A stretch of 6,127 nucleotides of DNA, taken from assembly GCA_035294725.1 (NCBI GenBank), contig DATGKK010000066.1:1-6127 (forward strand). The letters are read 5' to 3'. Below, one piece after another: positions 1-4,505 of this stretch. Each line of letters begins with the position of its first letter. Within the stretch, counting starts at the first letter, position 1. The notes beneath the pieces are model-generated. The model saw only the letters and a program-made list of their open reading frames with translations. It searched no databases and had not been told where the DNA came from. A program made the position numbers and the translations under genes. The stretch comes from DATGKK01 sp035294725 (GTDB taxonomy: Bacteria > Actinomycetota > Acidimicrobiia > Acidimicrobiales > Bog-793).

Positions 1-93
1 GAGGAGCCGGCGCAGCTGGGCGATCTCAGCGACCAACTCCTTGTAGGAGTTGGGATCATGGCCCGAGGAAGTGATGCGCGCCGGAATTCCCAA
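1..93 (-). other. Possible fragment of an unidentified minus-strand gene at the left edge
   Basis: Read on the minus strand, this stretch is open from an in-frame stop at 132-130 to the window edge. It gives a protein-like segment containing GIPARITSSGHDP followed by SYKELVAEIAQLRRLL. The second part looks like an amphipathic, possibly coiled-coil helix rather than random GC-rich translation. The only plausible start inside the open stretch is a TTG at 93-91, without a clear Shine-Dalgarno site, so the true 5' end may have been removed when the neighbouring transposase fragment arrived. The plus-strand frames here do not read as transposase. I do not recognise the family, and the gene, if real, continues outside the window. 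Confidence 0.25.
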
Positions 94-116
94 CGATACG
101 CGCGACCCGCGTTCAA

Positions 117-836
117 GTGGTGGACCCCGCTATCCAAGTACCTCCAGAGGCGAAGAACAAGTGGCTCAGCGCGAGTGTCCTCGACGATGCGGCGAGCGTC
201 ATCAGAGCCGCATTCGACGAGACCGAGAGACGCGACCCTTCCCACGAACGCACCTGGATCGCTCTCGTCGACGGGGCATGCCACCAGATCGACCGCATCA
301 AGGCCGAGGCGAAGGCACGAGAGATCGACCTGGAGACCGTCTGCGATTTCGTGCACGTCATGGAGTACATCTGGTCGGCTGCCTGGTCGTTCTTCTCCGA
401 AGGCGATCCCGCAGCCGAGGCCTGGGTGGCCGACAAGGCGCTCAGCGTGCTCTGCGGGCAGGCACCGACGGTCGCGGCGTCGATCAGGCGCAAGGCCACC
501 TGCCTCGGCCTGGAACCCGACGAGCGGAAGAACGCGGACACCTGCGCCGACTATCTGCTGGCCAAGAAGGACTACCTCCACTACGACCGGGCGCTCGGGC
601 AAGGATGGCCGATCGGAACGGGGGTTATCGAGGGCGCCGTTCGACACTTGGTGAAAGACAGGCTCGACCTGACCGGCTCCAGGTGGGGACTGCAAGGGGC
701 TGAGTCGATCCTGAAGCTCCGGGCCTTACGAACGAACGGCGACTTCGAGAGCTACTGGAAGTTCCACCTCGACAGGGAACGCCACCGGGCCCACGAGGCC
801 CGCTATGCCAACACCGCAATACCGAGAGCTGCATGA
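117..836 (+). CDS. ISKra4-family transposase, N-terminally truncated
   Basis: This encodes the C-terminal half of an ISKra4-type DDE transposase, the enzyme that cuts and joins the ends of its insertion sequence. Numbering from the GTG at 117 gives 239 residues, about half of the 450-500 usual for the family. The family's conserved blocks are present: ALVDG with D52, CDFVHVMEY with D77, and GVIEGAVRHLVKDR with E172, so all three presumed catalytic acids remain. The tail RYANTAIPRAA looks like a natural family C-terminus. The N-terminal half is absent: the frame is stopped at 72-74 and no ribosome-binding site precedes 117, so the GTG is only the first available start. The piece may be untranslated. 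It lies 311 bases upstream of a toxin-antitoxin operon, in an accessory-looking stretch. Family assignment is firm; function is probably lost. Confidence 0.85.
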   Translation: MVDPAIQVPPEAKNKWLSASVLDDAASVIRAAFDETERRDPSHERTWIALVDGACHQIDRIKAEAKAREIDLETVCDFVHVMEYIWSAAWSFFSEGDPAAEAWVADKALSVLCGQAPTVAASIRRKATCLGLEPDERKNADTCADYLLAKKDYLHYDRALGQGWPIGTGVIEGAVRHLVKDRLDLTGSRWGLQGAESILKLRALRTNGDFESYWKFHLDRERHRAHEARYANTAIPRAA

Positions 837-848
837 TGGCTCGTCACT

Positions 849-869
849 CCCGGGGAGCCGCACCCCGGG
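849..869 (+). repeat. GC-rich hairpin after the transposase stop
   Basis: CCCGGGG at 849-855 and CCCCGGG at 863-869 form a perfect 7-bp stem around a 7-base loop, starting 12 bases after the transposase stop codon. It may be part of the right end of the insertion sequence or a transcription barrier. No T-run follows (the next bases are GAAATCG), so a classical intrinsic terminator is not supported. Confidence 0.4.
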
Positions 870-1107
870 GAAATCGTACCGGCCGGGTCCGACAGCCCAG
901 AGTTCATTCGAGGACCAACCGCCGGCTCAGCCGCGCCACCCGTCGGGGGACTGGCCCGGCTCCTGCCGAGGGCGCCTGCCGACTGATCGCGCCAGGGCGC
1001 GAACGACGACGGCCTGGCGGTCAAGCCGGTCGGCGTCGTCGGCAAGGTGGACCCCGCGTGACAGCTCACCGACGGTGATGGCACGTCGCCGATCGGCCGC
1101 CGTCCAA
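870..1107. other. Stretch without a confident gene between the IS remnant and the toxin-antitoxin operon
   Basis: No recognisable protein family was found in any frame here. The best unexplained reading is a 63-codon minus-strand frame (1118 down to 927). About 80% of its third positions are G or C by hand count, which is not strong in such GC-rich DNA, and it has no recognisable motif or good ribosome-binding site. The rest is probably spacer DNA, or sequence left behind by the insertion element. Confidence 0.4.
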
Positions 1108-1130
1108 AGTGGGTGCATTCTGCACCCACT
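1108..1130. promoter_or_regulatory. Perfect inverted repeat, likely operator of the vapBC-type operon
   Basis: AGTGGGTGCA (1108-1117), a 3-base spacer TTC, and TGCACCCACT (1121-1130) form perfect 10-bp arms. The repeat ends 17 bases before the antitoxin start. VapB/FitA-type antitoxins bind such palindromes through an N-terminal ribbon-helix-helix domain and repress their own operon with the toxin as co-repressor. A TANNNT-type -10 element (TAGGCT, 1136-1141) follows, so the palindrome would cover the -35 region, where repressor binding would block RNA polymerase. The operator role is inferred from position and symmetry. A hairpin terminator for upstream transcription is less likely because no T-run follows. 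Confidence 0.6.
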
Positions 1131-1135
1131 GCTGA

Positions 1136-1141
1136 TAGGCT
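1136..1141 (+). promoter_or_regulatory. Candidate -10 element for the toxin-antitoxin operon, implying a leaderless mRNA
   Basis: TAGGCT fits the actinobacterial TANNNT -10 pattern. It ends 6 bases before the GTG at 1148, so transcription would begin at or next to the start codon. This would explain why no good Shine-Dalgarno sequence precedes the antitoxin gene. Leaderless mRNAs starting with ATG or GTG are common in Actinobacteria. No convincing -35 hexamer is seen. Confidence 0.35.
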
Positions 1142-1147
1142 CGGCAT

Positions 1148-1390
1148 GTGGTCAGAGTGATCCAGATCCGAGGCGTTCCCGATGACGTGCATGAGGTGCT
1201 GGCGAAGGCGGCCGAGGCCGAGAACCTCTCGTTGAACCGATACGTCCTCCGTGAGCTCGAACATCTGGCCCATCGAGCCGAAGTCGTCGAGCTCAACGCA
1301 CGAGTCATTCGTGAGACGAGAGCACGAATCCCGAGGAAGGTGGGGCGGGCGACCATCCTCGCTGCGCTGCAGGAGGGCCGCGACGAGTGA
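1148..1390 (+). CDS. vapB: VapB/FitA-type antitoxin, ribbon-helix-helix
   Basis: This 80-residue protein is a probable antitoxin that binds and blocks the PIN-domain RNase encoded next to it and represses their shared promoter. The N-terminus VIQIRGVPDDVHEVL (residues 4-18) matches the beta-strand and first helix of FitA/VapB ribbon-helix-helix DNA-binding domains. LSLNRYVLRELEHLA (28-42) matches the second helix. The C-terminal part (about 45-80) is charged and rich in Arg and Glu, as expected for the toxin-wrapping tail. I chose the GTG at 1148; the downstream GTG at 1157 would remove part of the DNA-binding strand. The stop codon overlaps the toxin start in a GTGA. A palindrome at 1108-1130 is the likely operator. 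The family call is secure, but vapB is a generic family symbol. Confidence 0.85.
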   Translation: MVRVIQIRGVPDDVHEVLAKAAEAENLSLNRYVLRELEHLAHRAEVVELNARVIRETRARIPRKVGRATILAALQEGRDE

Positions 1391-1764
1391 GGGTGGTCGA
1401 CGCCGGCGTGCTCGTTGGTGTTCTCGTGGGTGATCTCGAGCCCGAGGCGCTCGGCGACGAGGAGTTGGTGGCACCGCACCTGATCGACAGCGAGGTCACG
1501 AACGTGCTGCGACGCTTAGCTCATCAAGGGGACTTGACCGATGACTCCGCGACGGCGGCAATGGACGGTTTCGCGCGGCTCAGTCTCACGCGGTTTCCGG
1601 CGGACTGGCTTCGAGGCCGGATGTGGGCGCTGCGCCACAACCTCTCTGCCTACGACGCCACCTATGTGGTACTGACGGAGACCCTGTCCGCAACCTCGCT
1701 TTTGACTACCGATGCGAGGCTTGCAGCGGCTCCCGGCATCCAATGCCTGGTCGACGTTCTGTGA
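1387..1764 (+). CDS. vapC: VapC-type PIN-domain ribonuclease toxin
   Basis: This 125-residue PIN-domain protein is the toxin of the pair. Family members are Mg2+-dependent RNases that cut tRNA or rRNA and stop growth when the antitoxin is lost. The four acidic metal-binding residues expected of the fold can be placed: D5 in VVDAGVLV, E36 in SEVTNVLRR, D90 in SAYDATYVVLTE and D109 in LLTTDARLA. Length and motif spacing are normal for VapC, so the toxin looks intact and probably active. It starts at a GTG sharing four bases (GTGA) with the antitoxin stop, consistent with translational coupling that keeps antitoxin made first. The usual VDAS motif reads VDAG here, a mild variation. The RNA target cannot be predicted from sequence. 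Confidence 0.9.
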   Translation: MRVVDAGVLVGVLVGDLEPEALGDEELVAPHLIDSEVTNVLRRLAHQGDLTDDSATAAMDGFARLSLTRFPADWLRGRMWALRHNLSAYDATYVVLTETLSATSLLTTDARLAAAPGIQCLVDVL

Positions 1765-1787
1765 CCGAGCCCTTTGTTGGCTCAGGT
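1764..1787 (+). terminator. Weak stem-loop directly after the toxin gene
   Basis: GAGCC (1767-1771) pairs with GGCTC (1779-1783) around CTTTGTT. Flanking ACC and GGT extend the stem to 8 bp with one bulged A. It begins at the last base of the toxin stop codon. No T-run follows, so termination would have to be Rho-dependent or the loop may have no role. Confidence 0.25.
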
Positions 1788-2196
1788 GCCCCGAGCACTG
1801 AGCTGAGTAGGGCGCGTCCGGGGTCACCTCGACCGGGCGGGAGTGGTGTCCTGCGCTCCCGGAGCGTCGAGTGGCGCTCACTGTTGGGGCCACTGGCCAG
1901 GCTCATCGTGGGACCAGAGATATGACCTGGAATGTGGATCACCTACTCGCTCGACGGCTGTCGTCTGCCAGCGCCAAAGGACGATCTGGGGTGCGTGGAC
2001 CCCTTGAGTCCGCCCACACTCGGCGCGTCCCATGCAGCTCGAGGCCGGCAACCGCTGCCCACTGCTCCGAGCGCCTCGACGAATCAGTGCTCCACACCTT
2101 GGCGCGTGGCACGCAGGGCAAGCGTGCCGACGACATCGTGGAGGGTGGACGCGACGTCGGGAGTGCTGTGGACGGCGTTGCTCCTCGCCGGACAGA
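1788..2196. other. About 400 bases with no convincing gene
   Basis: This stretch lies between the toxin gene and the 3' end of the thioesterase gene, and no frame on either strand shows a recognisable motif. It is somewhat less GC-biased than the flanking genes around 1910-1960. Small hairpins occur: GGGGT/ACCCC near 1987-2002, and CGGCG/CGCCG at 2173-2190. The second lies just past the thioesterase stop on its own strand but has only a 5-bp stem and no T-run. The stretch may be a decayed element or simple spacer. Confidence 0.4.
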
Positions 2197-2625
2197 TCAG
2201 ACGATGCGGTAGGTCTGGACGCCGTGGGCGACGACGTTGCCGTCGGCATCGGTCGCAGTGAGCTCGGTGAAGGTCAGCTCCCTTCCCCGCCGTACCGTTC
2301 GGGCAAGCGCGATCAGGTCCGAGCGCCTGCATGCCCCGACGTACTGGATCGACATTCCCACCGTCGAGGCGCGAACGCCCTTGTCGAAGTCGTGGTTGGA
2401 CCACGCTGCGGCAGCTCCCGCGGTGTCCATGACGGCGGCCACGACGCCCCCGTGGTAGTAGGTTCCGTCGTTCGTCAAGTCCTCCCGGAAGGGCAGGCGG
2501 AGCCGGACCTCGTCAGGCTCGTACCGCTCGACGACGACGCCGAGGCTTGCGAGGAACGGGGTCTTCATCATCATCTCCGGGACCGCCCTTCGCCGGGCCT
2601 GCTGCTCCTCGTCGCTCAGTGCCAT
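2197..2625 (-). CDS. PaaI-like hotdog-fold thioesterase
   Basis: This 142-residue hotdog-fold protein resembles the PaaI/acyl-CoA thioesterase group, which hydrolyses acyl-CoA (often phenylacetyl- or other aryl/acyl-CoA) thioesters in the cytoplasm, usually as a tetramer. The core motif is visible: N52-D-G, then HGGVVAAVMDTAGAAAAW (from H58), with D67 in the central helix, near the usual catalytic acid position. Later strands STVGMSIQYV and ELTFTELTATDADGNVVAHG follow the fold. I chose the ATG at 2625 because GGAGGA (2640-2635) lies 9 bases upstream and the resulting length is typical. A longer open frame to 2865 would run into the neighbouring gene. It diverges from the MDR dehydrogenase across 48 bases and may be co-regulated with it. 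The substrate is unknown. Confidence 0.85.
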   Translation of the reverse strand: MALSDEEQQARRRAVPEMMMKTPFLASLGVVVERYEPDEVRLRLPFREDLTNDGTYYHGGVVAAVMDTAGAAAAWSNHDFDKGVRASTVGMSIQYVGACRRSDLIALARTVRRGRELTFTELTATDADGNVVAHGVQTYRIV

Positions 2626-2634
2626 CTCCGCTCG

Positions 2635-2640
2635 TCCTCC
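2635..2640 (-). promoter_or_regulatory. Shine-Dalgarno site deciding the thioesterase start
   Basis: GGAGGA on the minus strand stands 9 bases before the ATG at 2625. It supports this start over the much longer open frame that extends back into the divergent gene. Confidence 0.6.
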
Positions 2641-2655
2641 GCGTTGTGACGGTGC

Positions 2656-2669
2656 AGGAGGCAATATTG
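2656..2669. promoter_or_regulatory. Candidate control elements in the 48-base divergent gap
   Basis: On the plus strand an AGGAGG (2656-2661) lies 12 bases before the dehydrogenase GTG, a long but possible Shine-Dalgarno spacing. It is followed by the self-complementary octamer CAATATTG (2662-2669), the only AT-rich island in the gap. Read as a -10 box, CAATAT would be correctly placed on both strands. It would start a leaderless dehydrogenase mRNA at about 2674, and a thioesterase mRNA with a leader of roughly 30 bases that contains its Shine-Dalgarno site. The two readings compete for the plus strand, because a site upstream of the -10 could not act in translation. Confidence 0.3.
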
Positions 2670-2673
2670 GCCT

Positions 2674-3774
2674 GTGGGTGAACCGACCCTCGCCCGGGCA
2701 CTCGTCCTGGAGGCGCCGCGGCAGCTCCGCCTGCGGTCGATGCCGCTTCCGGAGATCGGGGAGGACGACGGGCTGCTCCGCATCGAGGCGTGCGGGCTGT
2801 GCGGCACCGACCACGAGCAGTACACCGGCGCCCTGCCGTCCGGTTTCGCCTTCGTCCCGGGCCACGAGTCAGTGGGAACCATCGAGGCGGTCGGACGGCG
2901 GGCCGCCGAGCGCTGGGGCGTGCACCCGGGAGATCGCGTCGCCGTCGAGGTGTTCCAGTCGTGCCGGGAGTGCGCCGCCTGCCGGTCGGGCGCCTACCGG
3001 CGCTGCGAGCGGCACGGCTTGCGGGACATGTACGGGTTCATCCCGGTCGAGACGGCGCCGGGGCTGTGGGGCGGCTACGCGACCCACCAGTACCTCGCCC
3101 CGGACACGCTGGTGCTGCCGGTGCCGCCGGGGCTCGACCCGGTCGTCGCCACGCTGTTCAACCCCCTCGGCGCCGGCATCCGCTGGGCGGTCACAGTGGC
3201 CGGCACCTCGCACGGCGACGTCGTGGCCGTGCTCGGGCCGGGTGTTCGCGGCCTGTCCGCCTGCGCGGCTGCGAAAGAGGCGGGAGCCTCCTTCGTCATG
3301 GTGACCGGGGTGTCGCCCCACGACGACGAGCGGCTCAGGCTCGCAGGCGACTTCGGGGCGGACCTCGCCGTCGACGTGGCCTCGAGCGACCCGGTGGCGG
3401 CCCTGCGAGAGGCGACCGGGGGCGGCGCCGACGTGGTGGTGGACGTCACGGCCCGGGCCCCGGCTGCGCTGGGCCAGGCCGTGGCGCTCGCCCGCGCCGG
3501 TGGCACGATCGTGCTCGCGGGAACACGGGCCTCGGCAGAGACGCCCGGCTTCTGGCCGGACCTCGTCGTCTATAAGGAGCTGCGGATCCTCGGCGCGCTC
3601 GGCGTCGACGCTCCCGCCTACCGGGCGGCGCTCGACCTTCTCGGCACCGGGCGCTACCCGTTCGCTGAGCTGCCACGGCGCTGCGCGCCGCTCGAGGAGA
3701 CCGAGGCGCTCGTGTTGTCCATGGCAGGAGAGTCCTCGAGCCCACCGCCCGTGCACGGGGTGGTGGTGCCGTGA
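2674..3774 (+). CDS. Zinc-dependent medium-chain alcohol dehydrogenase
   Basis: This 366-residue enzyme belongs to the medium-chain dehydrogenase/reductase superfamily and interconverts an alcohol and a carbonyl with NAD(P). The N-terminal GroES-like catalytic domain shows EACGLCGTDHEQ with zinc ligand C43 and GHESVG with H64 and E65. The structural-zinc lobe is complete (C97, C100, C103, C111). The Rossmann domain starts near 183 with AVLGPGVRG. The second strand ends VTG without the acidic residue typical of NAD-specific enzymes, so NADP use is possible. At FNPLGAG an Asn (N163) stands where threonine/sorbitol dehydrogenase relatives have the Glu of FEPL. The start is the GTG at 2674; AGGAGG lies 12 bases upstream. 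The stop overlaps the next gene in a GTGA, so the two are an operon. The substrate is not predictable. Confidence 0.88.
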   Translation: MGEPTLARALVLEAPRQLRLRSMPLPEIGEDDGLLRIEACGLCGTDHEQYTGALPSGFAFVPGHESVGTIEAVGRRAAERWGVHPGDRVAVEVFQSCRECAACRSGAYRRCERHGLRDMYGFIPVETAPGLWGGYATHQYLAPDTLVLPVPPGLDPVVATLFNPLGAGIRWAVTVAGTSHGDVVAVLGPGVRGLSACAAAKEAGASFVMVTGVSPHDDERLRLAGDFGADLAVDVASSDPVAALREATGGGADVVVDVTARAPAALGQAVALARAGGTIVLAGTRASAETPGFWPDLVVYKELRILGALGVDAPAYRAALDLLGTGRYPFAELPRRCAPLEETEALVLSMAGESSSPPPVHGVVVP

Positions 3775-4352
3775 GCTCCGAGGCGCGGCTCCCGCTCCTG
3801 TCGCCGGAGCAGGCTCGGCAGACGGCTTCGCAGGCCGGCGTTCCCGCCGCCTTGGCCGAGCTCAACGTGTTCCGCGTCCTGCTCCACCACCCGCGGCTGG
3901 CACGGTGGCTGTCGGAGCTGCTGCTCGGGCTCCTCGGGCAGGGCGAGCTCGACCCCCGCCTGCGGGAGCTCATGATCATGCGGGTCGGCTGGGTGACCCG
4001 CTCGGACTACGAGTGGAGCCAGCACTGGCGGATCGCGCAGCGGGTCGGGCTCAGCGAGCGGGACCTCCTCGGGGTCCGGGACTGGGAGCGGCACGATGCC
4101 TTCGGGCCCGCCGAGCGTTCGGTCCTCGCCCTTGTCGACGAGGTCATCGGCACCGGTGCGGTCACCGACCTCACCTGGGCAGCCTGTCGCGAGCACGTCG
4201 CAGGGGACCCTCGGATCCTGCTCGAGCTGCTCGCCGTGGTCGGGCTGTGGCAAATGGTCTCGGCGCATCTCCGCTCGCTCGGCGTGCCGCTCGACGACGG
4301 GCTCGGGTCGTGGCCACCGGACGGCGTCGGCCCCGCCGAGCCACCCGGCTGA
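3771..4352 (+). CDS. Carboxymuconolactone decarboxylase (CMD/AhpD-like) family protein
   Basis: This 193-residue, all-helical protein belongs to the CMD family. The signature lies at residues 64-86: RELMIMRVGWVTRSDYEWSQ followed by HW, with E66, R71, Y80, W82 and H85 in the places conserved in CMD proteins. LLELLAVVGLWQMVSAHLRS (150-169) matches the following helix. It lacks the CxxC pair of AhpD peroxidases (the only Cys is C139), so a thiol-peroxidase role is unlikely. A decarboxylase, lactone-processing or isomerase-like role is open. It starts with a GTG overlapping the dehydrogenase stop (GTGA), which implies coupled translation and action in the same pathway. The Gly/Pro-rich C-terminus from about 178 is probably disordered. 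Family is secure; exact reaction is unknown. Confidence 0.85.
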   Translation: MSSEARLPLLSPEQARQTASQAGVPAALAELNVFRVLLHHPRLARWLSELLLGLLGQGELDPRLRELMIMRVGWVTRSDYEWSQHWRIAQRVGLSERDLLGVRDWERHDAFGPAERSVLALVDEVIGTGAVTDLTWAACREHVAGDPRILLELLAVVGLWQMVSAHLRSLGVPLDDGLGSWPPDGVGPAEPPG

Positions 4353-4505
4353 CCGGTCGCAGGGGTGCCAGGCGTGGCGGGGTGTCGACGCTTCGCCCCA
4401 TCTCGCAGCGGGCCCGGCCGCCGGCGAACGACGTGACCGTGCATCGCCGCTCGGGGTCGACGACGACCGCTCCGGGGCACGAGTCGAGTGTGCTGGGATG
4501 TCCCG
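4353..4505. other. 153-base gap between the CMD and FAD oxidase genes
   Basis: No hairpin with a T-run and no clear promoter boxes were seen. The oxidase could be read through from the upstream dehydrogenase-CMD transcript or have its own weak promoter. GTG 4488 lies within the gap and is an alternative oxidase start. Confidence 0.4.

Larger units (their letters stand above)
75..870 (+). mobile_element. Remnant of an ISKra4-family insertion sequence (3' part only)
   Basis: This stretch covers the surviving open reading frame of an ISKra4-family transposase plus the hairpin just beyond its stop codon. The transposase frame is closed upstream by a TGA at 72-74, and no left terminal repeat is visible, so the left half of the element appears to be deleted. 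The right end is assumed to lie near the GC-rich inverted repeat at 849-869. No target-site duplication could be identified because the left end is missing. Boundaries are approximate, and the element is probably unable to move by itself. Confidence 0.6.

Noticed and set aside
50..703. Overlapping plus-strand frames from 50 and 58 across the transposase
   Set aside because: Their Arg-rich text has no family signal, whereas the frame from 117 carries all conserved ISKra4 blocks.
2173..2190. CGGCG/CGCCG hairpin as terminator of the thioesterase gene
   Set aside because: The stem is only 5 bp with an 8-base loop and no T-run; such hairpins are frequent by chance in this GC-rich DNA.
2626..2865. 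N-terminal extension of the thioesterase to 222 residues
   Set aside because: The extension runs antisense through the first 190 bases of the dehydrogenase and has no hotdog features. The ATG at 2625 has a good ribosome-binding site and gives the family's usual length.
4488..4505. Upstream GTG start of the FAD oxidase
   Set aside because: It adds six residues (MCWDVP) with no Shine-Dalgarno support. It cannot be excluded, but GTG 4506 has GGGA at a better distance.
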